Assembly (NCBI RefSeq): GCF_900996225.1
Contig: NZ_CAAJGL010000112.1
Location: 310,001 to 374,000, forward strand
DNA: 64,000 bases
Direction: 5' to 3'
Origin: Paraburkholderia sp. BCC1884
Lineage (GTDB): Bacteria > Pseudomonadota > Gammaproteobacteria > Burkholderiales > Burkholderiaceae
Within the stretch, counting starts at the first letter, position 1. Every line of letters begins with the position of its first letter. Position numbers and translations under genes: made by a program. Below, in pieces: positions 56,367 to 64,000 of this stretch. Under the pieces are notes generated by a model that saw nothing but the letters and a program-made list of their open reading frames with translations, searched no databases and was not told the origin of the DNA.

Positions 56367-56768
56367 GAGTCGGGCCTGAAATGCGAATTATTGCAAGATT
56401 ATCGCACCATATTCCGGCTGCCGCAGGCTTTTGCAACCCCTCGGCACCGCTCGCGCCGTGCCTCGGCATGACGGGCCGCGATCCGGCTGCGTCAAACTGG
56501 GCTGATTGGGCAGGTTGAGTCGTGCGATAGTCACGTGCTATAATGTTTGGCTAAGTCGATCCATGTCTCGTTTTATTGTCCGAGATGGCAAAAAGATGGT
56601 GGGAACGACTTCTCGTGATGTCAGTTGTCTGCGTCACGAGGTCGAGTAGTGTAAGGCAGCAGACTCGCAAGCCGGCGCACCCAGGGTGTCCGTCGTGTTC
56701 AGCCAAATATAAGGCGGGCGCGGCCGATGCGGCAGCCGGCTTAAGACCCAACCCTCGCGGAGATTTTC
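56367..56768. other. map/rpsB divergent region with the rpsB leader
   Basis: 402 bp. The part after the rpsB promoter gives an untranslated leader of about 215 nt. In E. coli and relatives the rpsB leader binds S2 and represses its own translation; the same is plausible here, but I could not fold the leader reliably. No gene is supported. Confidence 0.55.
56515..56544 (+). promoter_or_regulatory. Promoter of rpsB
   Basis: TTGAGT (56515-56520), an 18-bp spacer, and a perfect TATAAT (56539-56544) preceded by an extended -10 TG. Strong sigma-70 promoter for the ribosomal protein operon. Confidence 0.85.
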
Positions 56769-57521
56769 ATGGCAGTTACTATGCGTCAAATGCTGGAAGC
56801 CGGTGTCCACTTCGGTCACCAAACGCGCTTCTGGAACCCGAAAATGGCCCCCTTCATTTTCGGTCATCGCAACAAGATTCACATTATCAACCTCGAAAAG
56901 ACGCTGCCGATGTACAACGACGCGCTGAAGTACGCGCGTCAACTGGCAGCCAATCGCGGCACGATTCTGTTTGTCGGCACGAAGCGTCAATCGCGCGACA
57001 CGATCGCTGAAGAAGCGCAGCGCGCAGGTATGCCGTTCGTCAACGCGCGCTGGCTCGGCGGTATGCTGACCAACTTCAAGACGCTGAAGGTATCGATCAA
57101 GCGCCTGAAGGACATGGAAGCAGCGCTGGAAGCAGGCGAAACCGAACGCATGAGCAAGAAAGAAGCTCTGCTGTTCGAACGCGAAATGGCCAAGCTGGTC
57201 AAGTCGATCGGTGGCGTGAAGGACATGGGCGGCATTCCGGACGCGATCTTCGTGGTCGACGTCGGCTACCACAAGATTGCTGTGACCGAAGCTAACAAGC
57301 TGGGCATTCCGGTCATCGCCGTGGTCGACACGAACCACTCGCCGATCGGCATCGACTACGTGATCCCGGGTAACGACGACGCTTCGAAGGCTGTCGCTCT
57401 GTACACCGCTGGCGTGGCTGACGCGATCCTGGAAGGCCGTGCTAACGCGGTCAACGAAACGGTGCAGGCTGCACGTGGTGGCGACGGCGACGAGTTCGTC
57501 GAGGTCAACGCGGAAGCGTAA
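56769..57521 (+). CDS. rpsB: 30S ribosomal protein S2
   Basis: A 250-residue ribosomal protein of the small subunit. S2 signatures VTMRQMLEAGVHFGHQTRFW and PDAIFVVDVGYHKIAVTEAN are present, and the N-terminal/coiled-coil insert (KRLKDMEAALEAGETERMSK) is typical. GGAG (CGGAG) lies before the ATG. Followed by a terminator and then tsf, so S2 is made in excess of EF-Ts unless transcription reads through. Confidence 0.98.
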   Translation: MAVTMRQMLEAGVHFGHQTRFWNPKMAPFIFGHRNKIHIINLEKTLPMYNDALKYARQLAANRGTILFVGTKRQSRDTIAEEAQRAGMPFVNARWLGGMLTNFKTLKVSIKRLKDMEAALEAGETERMSKKEALLFEREMAKLVKSIGGVKDMGGIPDAIFVVDVGYHKIAVTEANKLGIPVIAVVDTNHSPIGIDYVIPGNDDASKAVALYTAGVADAILEGRANAVNETVQAARGGDGDEFVEVNAEA

Positions 57522-57543
57522 AGCTGCCCCGTGTCCGGCAAAA

Positions 57544-57574
57544 AAGGGGGCTTTCTACAGGCCCCCTTTTTTTA
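57544..57574 (+). terminator. Intrinsic terminator between rpsB and tsf
   Basis: AGGGGGC and GCCCCCT pair around TTTCTACAG, followed by a T7 run. Preceded by an A5 run. Confidence 0.85.
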
Positions 57575-57714
57575 AGTCGCGACGATGCAGCAGGGCGCTG
57601 AAAGACGTGCCCAAAGCGTGCCCCGTAAAAAATACGTGAAACGCTGAAACGAATTCTTGCCGCCGGTATCGAAGTCCGGGCGGCGTGTGACAGACGGAAC
57701 TCAAGGAGCAAATG

Positions 57715-58596
57715 ATGGCGGCAATTACCGCAAGCATGGTTGCAGAACTGCGCGCAAAGACCGACGCGCCGATGATGGAATGCAAGAAGGCGCTGACGGA
57801 AGCCGACGGCGATATGGCGCGCGCTGAAGAGCTGCTGCGCGTGAAGCTGGGCAACAAGGCCAGCAAGGCGGCATCGCGCGTCACGGCTGAAGGCGTGGTC
57901 GCATCGTTCATCGGCGGCAATGCGGGTTCGCTGGTCGAGCTGAACTGCGAAACCGATTTCGTTTCGAAGAACGACGACTTCCTGGCCTTCACCAAGAAGG
58001 TCGCCGAGCTGGTCGCTACGCAAAACCCGGCTGACGTCGCTGCTCTGTCGGCACTGCCGCTGGACGGCTCGACGGTCGACGCAGTGCGTCTGGCATTGGT
58101 CGGCAAGATCGGTGAAAACCTGTCGATCCGCCGTTTCGTGCGTTTCGACACGGCTAACAAGCTGGCAGCATACCTGCACGGCACGCGTATCGGCGTGCTG
58201 GTCGAGTACACCGGCGCGGACGAGCAGGTCGGCAAGGACGTGGCGATGCACATCGCTGCAATGAAGCCGGTGTCGCTGTCGTCGGACGACGTGCCGGCGG
58301 ATCTGATCGCCAAGGAACGCAGCATCGCTGAGCAGAAGGCGGCTGAATCGGGCAAGCCGGCTGAAATCGTCGCCAAGATGGTCGACGGCAGCGTGCAGAA
58401 GTATCTGAAGGAAGTGTCGCTGCTGAACCAGACGTTCGTTAAGAACGACAAGCAGACGATCGAACAGATGCTGAAGGCTGGCAACGCGAGCGTGCAGAAG
58501 TTCGCGCTGTTCGTGGTCGGCGAAGGCATCGAGAAGAAGCAGGACGACTTCGCAGCCGAAGTGGCCGCTCAAGTCGCTGCTGCAAAGCAGCAATAA
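57715..58596 (+). CDS. tsf: Translation elongation factor Ts
   Basis: A 293-residue guanine-nucleotide exchange factor for EF-Tu. N-terminal UBA-like domain MVAELRAKTDAPMMECKKAL and the EF-Ts block CETDFVSKNDDF are present. AAGGAG at 57703-57708 is 6 nt from the ATG at 57715 and only 3 nt from the ATG at 57712, so 57715 is preferred. A promoter between the rpsB terminator and tsf is not obvious, so read-through from rpsB is likely. Confidence 0.98.
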   Translation: MAAITASMVAELRAKTDAPMMECKKALTEADGDMARAEELLRVKLGNKASKAASRVTAEGVVASFIGGNAGSLVELNCETDFVSKNDDFLAFTKKVAELVATQNPADVAALSALPLDGSTVDAVRLALVGKIGENLSIRRFVRFDTANKLAAYLHGTRIGVLVEYTGADEQVGKDVAMHIAAMKPVSLSSDDVPADLIAKERSIAEQKAAESGKPAEIVAKMVDGSVQKYLKEVSLLNQTFVKNDKQTIEQMLKAGNASVQKFALFVVGEGIEKKQDDFAAEVAAQVAAAKQQ

Positions 58597-58817
58597 GCTT
58601 CACCCAAGCTTCAGCTAGTATCGTTGGACCCGCGGTGGAGCAAGACTCTGCCGCGGTCGGCAGCGCCGCAAGGCTGCGCGCGGGTTGACCCTCGCTGCGC
58701 GGCCGCCCTTGGCAAACCCCAGGGTTTTGTCAATTTGGCGGTGCTTGCCCGAATCAGCATTTCACCCCTACATTAGTCCCTTGTTGTTGCCCTGTTCTGC
58801 GCGATCTGGATACCCCT

Positions 58818-59531
58818 ATGCCCACTGCCTACAAACGCGTCCTGCTCAAACTCTCCGGTGAAGCCCTGATGGGCGACGATGCCTTCGGCATCAACCGCGC
58901 GACCATCGAACGAATGGTGGCGGACGTGGCCGAAGTGGTCCGTCTCGGAACGCAGCTGGCCGTGGTGATCGGCGGCGGCAATATTTTTCGTGGCGTCGCA
59001 GGCGGCGCGGCCGGTATGGACCGCGCCACGGCCGATTACATGGGCATGCTGGCCACCATGATGAACGCGCTGGCCCTGCAGGATGCGATGCGTCACGCGG
59101 GCATCGAGGCGCGCGTGCAATCCGCGTTGCGCATGGATCAGGTGGTCGAGCCGTACATCCGCCCCCGCGCGATCCGCCAGCTCGAAGAAGGCAAAGTCGT
59201 GATTTTTGCGGCCGGCACCGGCAACCCGTTCTTCACGACCGACACGGCCGCTGCGCTGCGCGGTGCCGAAGTCGGTGCGGAAGTCGTGCTGAAGGCCACC
59301 AAGGTGGACGGCGTCTATTCGGCCGATCCCAAGAAAGACCCGAGCGCAACGCGCTACACGACGATCAGCTTCGACGAAGCCATCGGCCGCAATCTGCAGG
59401 TGATGGACGCCACGGCGTTCGCGCTGTGCCGCGACCAGAAGCTGCCGATCCGTGTGTTTTCGATCGTCAAGCCGGGCGCGCTCAAGCGCATCGTTCAAGG
59501 CGAGGACGAGGGCACCCTCGTCCACGTGTAA
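58818..59531 (+). CDS. pyrH: UMP kinase
   Basis: A 237-residue amino-acid-kinase-fold enzyme that phosphorylates UMP to UDP. KRVLLKLSGEALMGDD at the start, GGGNIFRG for ATP/UMP binding, and TKVDGVYSADPKK near the end are diagnostic. No strong ribosome-binding site. A 221-bp gap separates it from tsf, GC-rich with weak inverted repeats (CAAACCC/GGGTTTT, near 58713), but no clear terminator. Confidence 0.98.
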   Translation: MPTAYKRVLLKLSGEALMGDDAFGINRATIERMVADVAEVVRLGTQLAVVIGGGNIFRGVAGGAAGMDRATADYMGMLATMMNALALQDAMRHAGIEARVQSALRMDQVVEPYIRPRAIRQLEEGKVVIFAAGTGNPFFTTDTAAALRGAEVGAEVVLKATKVDGVYSADPKKDPSATRYTTISFDEAIGRNLQVMDATAFALCRDQKLPIRVFSIVKPGALKRIVQGEDEGTLVHV

Positions 59532-59631
59532 ACTCTCGTTCACATAACGTGGGCTTTAACGCGAGCCCGTGCCGCCGCCTATTGCGCGCGCTGGCCGGCT
59601 CGCACCGTTCTGAAGGTTCGGAGGTTTAAAA

Positions 59632-60192
59632 ATGTCTGTGGCTGATATCAGGAAGGGCGTTGAACAAAAGATGCAACGCTCCATCGACGCGTTCAGGAAC
59701 GACCTGTCGAAAATCCGCACGGGCCGTGCACACACGGGCCTGCTCGATCACATCCAGTGCGACTATTACGGTTCGCCGGTGCCGATTTCGCAGGTCGCGA
59801 ATCTGACGCTGATCGACGCGCGTACCATCGGCGTCCAGCCGTGGGAAAAGAAGATGGTCCAGGTCGTCGAAAAGGCGATCCGCGAGTCGGACCTCGGTCT
59901 GAACCCGGCCACGCAAGGCGACGTGATCCGCGTGCCGATGCCCGCGCTAACCGAAGAACGCCGTCGCGAACTGACCAAGGTGGCCAAGAGCGAGGCGGAA
60001 ACGGCCAAGATTGCCGTGCGCAATCTGCGCCGCGACGCGAACGAGCAACTCAAGAAGCTCGTGAAAGACAAGGAAATTTCAGAAGACGACGAGCGTCGTG
60101 CCGGTGACGACGTTCAGAAGCTGACGGACAAGTTCGTCTCTGAAATCGAAAAACTCGTCGTGACGAAAGAAGCCGAGATCATGACGGTCTGA
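59632..60192 (+). CDS. frr: Ribosome recycling factor
   Basis: A 186-residue two-domain protein (three-helix bundle plus beta/alpha/beta) that splits post-termination ribosomes with EF-G. Blocks RTGRAHTGLLDHI, PWEKKMVQVVEKAI and LTEERRRELTKV are typical. Strong ribosome-binding site GGAGG. 100 bp after pyrH. Confidence 0.98.
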   Translation: MSVADIRKGVEQKMQRSIDAFRNDLSKIRTGRAHTGLLDHIQCDYYGSPVPISQVANLTLIDARTIGVQPWEKKMVQVVEKAIRESDLGLNPATQGDVIRVPMPALTEERRRELTKVAKSEAETAKIAVRNLRRDANEQLKKLVKDKEISEDDERRAGDDVQKLTDKFVSEIEKLVVTKEAEIMTV

Positions 60193-60258
60193 GGCCGCCC
60201 GGCACTCAGTACTTTCAAGATTTCCACTTCTTTTTTTGCAGTCACTGTCCCGACGGCC

Positions 60259-61041
60259 ATGACCTATACCAGCTCAACCGTGCGCGTGCCTGATGTCGCC
60301 ACGGTGCCGCGACATATCGCGATCATCATGGACGGCAACGGCCGTTGGGCCACCCAGCGGCGCTTGCCGCGCGTGGCGGGCCATACGCGCGGCGTCGATG
60401 CCGTGCGCGCGGCCGTCGAGGCGTGCGCCCGTCAGGGCGTCGAATATCTGACGCTGTTCGCCTTCAGTTCCGAAAACTGGCGTCGGCCGAACGAAGAAGT
60501 TTCGTTCCTGATGCGCCTGTTCGTGACCGCGCTCGAGCGCGAGATCGGCAAGCTGCACGCGAACGGCATCCGTTTGCGGGTGGTGGGCGATCTCGATCGT
60601 TTCGACACGCGCATCCGCGATCTGATCAAACGCGCGGAAACCAAGACCGCGCGTAATACCCGCCTCACACTGACCATCGCTGCCAACTACGGCGGCCGCT
60701 GGGACATCATGCAGGCCACCCGCAAGCTCGCCGAGCAATCGGCGCTGGCGGGCAAGGCGGTGGAGGTGAGCGAGGAATCGTTCGCCGAGCACCTGTCGAT
60801 GGCTTATGCACCGGAGCCGGATCTGTTCATCCGCACCGGCGGCGAGCGCCGCGTCAGCAACTTCCTGCTGTGGCAGCTTGCGTACACCGAGTTCTACTTC
60901 ACCGACACGTTCTGGCCTGATTTCGACGCCGACGCGCTCGGCCACGCCATCGCTTCGTACGCGGAGCGCGAGCGCCGCTTCGGGCGCACCAGTGCTCAAC
61001 TCGAGCCGCAATCGCAGAACGTCGATTCGCTTCCATGCTAA
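60259..61041 (+). CDS. uppS: Undecaprenyl diphosphate synthase
   Basis: A 260-residue cis-prenyltransferase that makes the C55 lipid carrier for peptidoglycan. Catalytic Asp25 in IIMDGNGRWA, and the signatures FAFSSENWRRP and PDLFIRTGGERRVSNF are intact. The stop overlaps cdsA by 7 nt. Confidence 0.97.
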   Translation: MTYTSSTVRVPDVATVPRHIAIIMDGNGRWATQRRLPRVAGHTRGVDAVRAAVEACARQGVEYLTLFAFSSENWRRPNEEVSFLMRLFVTALEREIGKLHANGIRLRVVGDLDRFDTRIRDLIKRAETKTARNTRLTLTIAANYGGRWDIMQATRKLAEQSALAGKAVEVSEESFAEHLSMAYAPEPDLFIRTGGERRVSNFLLWQLAYTEFYFTDTFWPDFDADALGHAIASYAERERRFGRTSAQLEPQSQNVDSLPC

Positions 61042-61856
61042 AAACCCGTGTTATCACGGCGATCATCCTGCTGGCAGTGTTCCTGCCGGTCACGTTGTTC
61101 GCGCCGTTGGGCGCGTTCGGCGCGCTGATCGCGTTTGTCGTCGTGTTCGCCGCCTGGGAATGGGCCCGTCTGCTCAAGCTGGGCGGCGCCGGTCCCGTGA
61201 TCTATGCGTTGGTAACCGCGGTGGCGCTGGTCGCCAGTACCCGGCTTGGCACGGGTATCGAAGAAGCCCGTTCGCTCTTCAAGGCCGCCGGCATCTTCTG
61301 GATCGTCGCAGGGCCGTTCGTGCTGCTGCGCAAGCCCACGCTCGCGCAGGGCGCCTGGCGTATCTTTCTATTTCTTGCCGGCATTGTGATATTCGTCGCA
61401 TGCTGGCATGCTCTCGTCGCCGCGCGCATGCAGGGCGTGCCTTTCGTGCTGTCGCTGCTGCTATTGGTCTGGTTGGCCGATATCGGCGCATACTTCTCCG
61501 GAAAAGCTTTCGGAAAGCACAAGCTGGCGCCTGCCATCAGTCCGGGTAAAACCTGGGAGGGCGCGATCGGCGGCTGGCTGGTCGTGATGATCGTCGCAGC
61601 GGCGGCGGTCTTTTTGCATGCGTTCGAGCCGACCCTGTATTCTGCGCTGCTGGCGCAATGGGGCGCCATACGCACGCTGCTCGCCTTGACCTTGCTGGTG
61701 GCATTCAGCGTGGTCGGCGATCTGTTCGAATCGATGATGAAACGCCAGGCTGGTGTGAAAGATTCAAGCGGCCTGTTGCCGGGGCACGGCGGCGTGCTCG
61801 ACCGCATCGACGCCTTATTGCCGGTGCTGCCGCTTGCCATGCTGCTGCTCGGCTAG
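61035..61856 (+). CDS. cdsA: Phosphatidate cytidylyltransferase
   Basis: A 273-residue polytopic inner-membrane enzyme that forms CDP-diacylglycerol from phosphatidate and CTP. The C-terminal CDP-DAG synthase signature (SVVGDLFESMMKRQAGVKDS then LPGHGGVLDRID) is complete. About eight hydrophobic helices. It starts inside the end of uppS and is followed 10 bp later by dxr, all cotranscribed. Confidence 0.96.
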   Translation: MLKTRVITAIILLAVFLPVTLFAPLGAFGALIAFVVVFAAWEWARLLKLGGAGPVIYALVTAVALVASTRLGTGIEEARSLFKAAGIFWIVAGPFVLLRKPTLAQGAWRIFLFLAGIVIFVACWHALVAARMQGVPFVLSLLLLVWLADIGAYFSGKAFGKHKLAPAISPGKTWEGAIGGWLVVMIVAAAAVFLHAFEPTLYSALLAQWGAIRTLLALTLLVAFSVVGDLFESMMKRQAGVKDSSGLLPGHGGVLDRIDALLPVLPLAMLLLG

Positions 61857-61866
61857 AGAAAGAGAT

Positions 61867-63072
61867 ATGCAAAAACGTCTGACATTGCTCGGTTCCACGG
61901 GCTCGATTGGAGACAGCACGCTCGACGTCGTCGCGCGTCATCCCGAACGCTTTTCGGTCTACGCGCTCACGGCGCATCGCAACGGCGACAAGCTCGTCGA
62001 GCAATGCCTGCGTTTTCAGCCGGAAGTCGCCGTCGTCGGCGATGCCGACACGGCGGCGAACGTCGCGGCGAAACTGCGTGCAGCCGGCTGCAAAACCGAG
62101 GTGACATACGGGCCGCAAGCGCTCGTCGACGTGTCGAAGAGCGAAAGCTGCGACACGGTCGTGGCGGCAATCGTCGGTGCCGCGGGTCTTGCGCCCACGC
62201 TCGCCGCAGCGCGCGCCGGCAAGCGCATTCTGCTCGCCAACAAGGAAGCGCTGGTCATGTCCGGCGCGATCTTCATGGACGCCGTGCGCGACAACGGCGC
62301 GATCCTGCTGCCGGTCGACAGCGAACACAACGCGATTTTCCAATGCCTGCCGCGCGAAGCCGCGCTGCACGGCGGCGTCTCCAAAATCATTCTGACCGCT
62401 TCGGGCGGCCCGTTTCGCACCCGCGAACCGGCCACGCTCGTCGACGTCACGCCCGACGAAGCCTGCAAGCATCCGAACTGGGTGATGGGCCGCAAGATCT
62501 CCGTCGACTCCGCCACGATGATGAACAAGGGCCTCGAAGTGATCGAGGCGCACTGGCTCTTCGATCTGCCGGGCGAACGCATCGAGGTGTTGATCCACCC
62601 GCAAAGCGTGATTCACTCGATGGTCTCCTACGCCGACGGTTCGGTACTCGCGCAGCTCGGCAACCCCGACATGCGCACGCCGATCGCTCACGCGTTGGCC
62701 TTCCCCGATCGCGTCGATTCGGGCGTCGCGCAACTCGATCTGCTGCAGGTCGCATCGTTGTCGTTCGAGAAGCCGGATTACACGCGCTTTCCGTGTCTTG
62801 CGCTTGCCGTGAAGGCTTTGGCCGAAGGCGGCGTCGCCAGCGCCGCGCTGAACGCCGCCAACGAAATCGCCGTCGAAGCGTTCCTGCAACGTCAGATCGG
62901 TTTCATGGCGATTGCCCAGGTGGTCGATGCGGTACTCAACGCACTGCCGAGCCGCAGCGCGCACGCGCTCGAAGACGTGATCGAAGCGGATGCCGCCGCG
63001 CGTCGCGCCGCTACCGAATTCATCGCGCGTCTGCCCGACAACGCTCGTCGCACGGAACGCGCCGTCCAGTGA
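61867..63072 (+). CDS. dxr: 1-deoxy-D-xylulose 5-phosphate reductoisomerase
   Basis: A 401-residue NADPH enzyme, the committed step of the MEP isoprenoid pathway. Nucleotide-binding LLGSTGSIGDSTLDV, metal/substrate block LLPVDSEHNAIFQCL, and SGGPFRTREP are present. Start at 61867 (MQKRLTLLG) after AGAGA; an upstream in-frame ATG overlaps cdsA and adds a Cys-rich extension unlike the family. Confidence 0.97.
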   Translation: MQKRLTLLGSTGSIGDSTLDVVARHPERFSVYALTAHRNGDKLVEQCLRFQPEVAVVGDADTAANVAAKLRAAGCKTEVTYGPQALVDVSKSESCDTVVAAIVGAAGLAPTLAAARAGKRILLANKEALVMSGAIFMDAVRDNGAILLPVDSEHNAIFQCLPREAALHGGVSKIILTASGGPFRTREPATLVDVTPDEACKHPNWVMGRKISVDSATMMNKGLEVIEAHWLFDLPGERIEVLIHPQSVIHSMVSYADGSVLAQLGNPDMRTPIAHALAFPDRVDSGVAQLDLLQVASLSFEKPDYTRFPCLALAVKALAEGGVASAALNAANEIAVEAFLQRQIGFMAIAQVVDAVLNALPSRSAHALEDVIEADAAARRAATEFIARLPDNARRTERAVQ

Positions 63073-63079
63073 GGCGCTT

Positions 63080-64000
63080 ATGAATCTGCTGATCGAACTG
63101 CTTGCCTTCGCGGTCGCGATTGGCGTGCTCGTGGTCGTCCACGAGTATGGGCACTACAGTGTCGCGCGTTTGTGCGGCGTCAAGGTGCTGCGCTTTTCGA
63201 TCGGCTTCGGCAGGCCGCTGTTCCAGTGGGTGAGTCCGAAAACGGGCACCGAGTGGACCATCGCGGCGTTGCCGCTCGGCGGTTACGTGAAGATGCTCGA
63301 CGAGCGCGAAACCGGCACCGAGCCGATTCCCGCCGACGCTTTGCCGCACGCGTTCAACCGGCAACCGGTGTGGCGCCGCTTTGCGATCGTCGCGGCCGGT
63401 CCGGTGGCGAATTTCCTGTTGGCTATCGTCTTGTTCGCGCTCGTGTTCGCTACGGGCGTGACGGAGCCGGCTGCGGTGATCGCGGCGCCCGCGCCGAACA
63501 CGCCGGCCGCTGTTGCCGGTTTCGACGGTGGCGAAACGATCGTTGCCGTGCGTGCCGGGGAGGCAAGCGAATCGGAGCCGGTGCGTTCGTGGTCGGATCT
63601 GCGCTGGAAGCTGCTGGGCGCGGCATTCGATCACAAGCGCGTCGTGTTGAGCGCGAAAGACGCCCACGGCACTTCCGACTTCCAGCTTGATTTGCGCGGT
63701 CTGACCGAAAAAGATGTCGACGACGACTTCATGTCGCATCTCGGCTTCGAGCCGGGCGGCGGCAAGCTGACGGTTGCGGGCGTGCAGCCGGGCAGCGCGG
63801 CGCAGAAAGCCGGGCTGGTGACGGGCGATCGCCTGCGTGCGGTCGACGGTACGCCGACCGATAATGCAACCGCCTTCATCGCTTATGTAAAATCTCACGC
63901 CGGCAAGCCTGTGATGTTGCAGGTTGAGCGTGGCGGGCAGGCCGGTCAGGCGGGCAAGCTCGAAGACGTGAGCGTCGTGCCGCAGTCGCAGCGTGACGAA
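63080..64000 (+). CDS. rseP: Site-2 protease RseP, 3' end outside the window
   Basis: Intramembrane zinc metalloprotease that completes release of sigma-E from its anti-sigma factor RseA. Visible: the first membrane helix with HEYGH (His21, Glu22, His25), the conserved PLGGYVKM loop, and the second helix RRFAIVAAGPVANFLLAIV. Two PDZ-like segments follow (about 115-200 and 220-300). The second metal motif (NxxPxxxLDG) lies beyond the window. The ATG is 8 bp after the dxr stop; bamA normally follows. Confidence 0.95.
   Translation, partial: MNLLIELLAFAVAIGVLVVVHEYGHYSVARLCGVKVLRFSIGFGRPLFQWVSPKTGTEWTIAALPLGGYVKMLDERETGTEPIPADALPHAFNRQPVWRRFAIVAAGPVANFLLAIVLFALVFATGVTEPAAVIAAPAPNTPAAVAGFDGGETIVAVRAGEASESEPVRSWSDLRWKLLGAAFDHKRVVLSAKDAHGTSDFQLDLRGLTEKDVDDDFMSHLGFEPGGGKLTVAGVQPGSAAQKAGLVTGDRLRAVDGTPTDNATAFIAYVKSHAGKPVMLQVERGGQAGQAGKLEDVSVVPQSQRDE

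Noticed and set aside
57712..57714. ATG at 57712 as the tsf start
   Set aside because: Only 3 nt from the AAGGAG; the next ATG at 57715 has better spacing and matches the EF-Ts N-terminus.

Overview
The window is an ordinary stretch of chromosome from a high-GC betaproteobacterium, almost certainly Burkholderiaceae and most like Paraburkholderia/Burkholderia. The evidence is the high GC, the third-position G/C bias (which produces many long spurious antisense frames), the conserved blocks map-glnD / rpsB-tsf-pyrH-frr-uppS-cdsA-dxr-rseP and dapC-dapD-ArsC-like-dapE-prmB / smc-zipA-ligA-def, and the glyoxylate-shunt pair aceB/aceA. No integrase, transposase, phage gene, CRISPR array or plasmid function was seen.

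Layout. 1-6.4 kb: the 3' end of an exported proline-rich protein, then a complete Yej-type oligopeptide ABC importer (yejABEF) with overlapping stop/start codons. 6.4-8.7 kb: a secreted NlpC/P60 peptidase and a convergent patatin-like lipoprotein. 8.7-10.7 kb: gltX followed by tRNA-Ala(GGC), tRNA-Glu(TTC) and tRNA-Asp(GTC), with readable sigma-70 promoters. 10.8-13.3 kb: small metabolic and regulatory genes (GNAT, AraC family, RraA/HMG aldolase family, gamma-glutamylcyclotransferase family). 13.5-19.2 kb: malate synthase, a type II 2-haloacid dehalogenase with a divergent LysR regulator, a universal stress protein and isocitrate lyase, forming a glyoxylate-centred neighbourhood. 19.7-22 kb: a DEAD-box RNA helicase and an acyl-CoA-binding protein. 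22.2-25.5 kb: the tsaB-rimI-UDG-DUF1853 run, all overlapping. 25.6-36.5 kb: thiD, an LplT-like MFS protein, alr, radA, a small unknown gene, an AMACR/CaiB-family enzyme, an ABC-F ATPase, a glutathione peroxidase and a cardiolipin synthase with an unusual insert.

36.7-41.5 kb (minus strand): the succinylase lysine/diaminopimelate cluster dapC-dapD-ArsC-like-(terminator)-dapE-prmB. 41.9-50.8 kb (plus strand): an EamA transporter, smc, zipA-like, ligA and def. 50.9-56.4 kb (minus strand): map-glnD and an RluF-like pseudouridine synthase with a very long Arg/Gly-rich repeat tail. 56.5-64 kb (plus strand): rpsB-tsf-pyrH-frr-uppS-cdsA-dxr-rseP. This last block joins translation, UMP synthesis, ribosome recycling, undecaprenyl phosphate, phospholipid and isoprenoid synthesis and envelope-stress proteolysis; rseP runs off the end of the window.

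I did not find a new defence, mobile or biosynthetic system. The observations most worth following are: an intrinsic terminator 27 nt before dapE inside the dap cluster; a nuclease-like DUF1853 gene overlapping a uracil-DNA glycosylase; nine 14-residue repeats in an RNA-modifying enzyme; a haloacid dehalogenase with a full active site beside malate synthase, with a clear operator-like palindrome; and an insert of about 118 residues in cardiolipin synthase.
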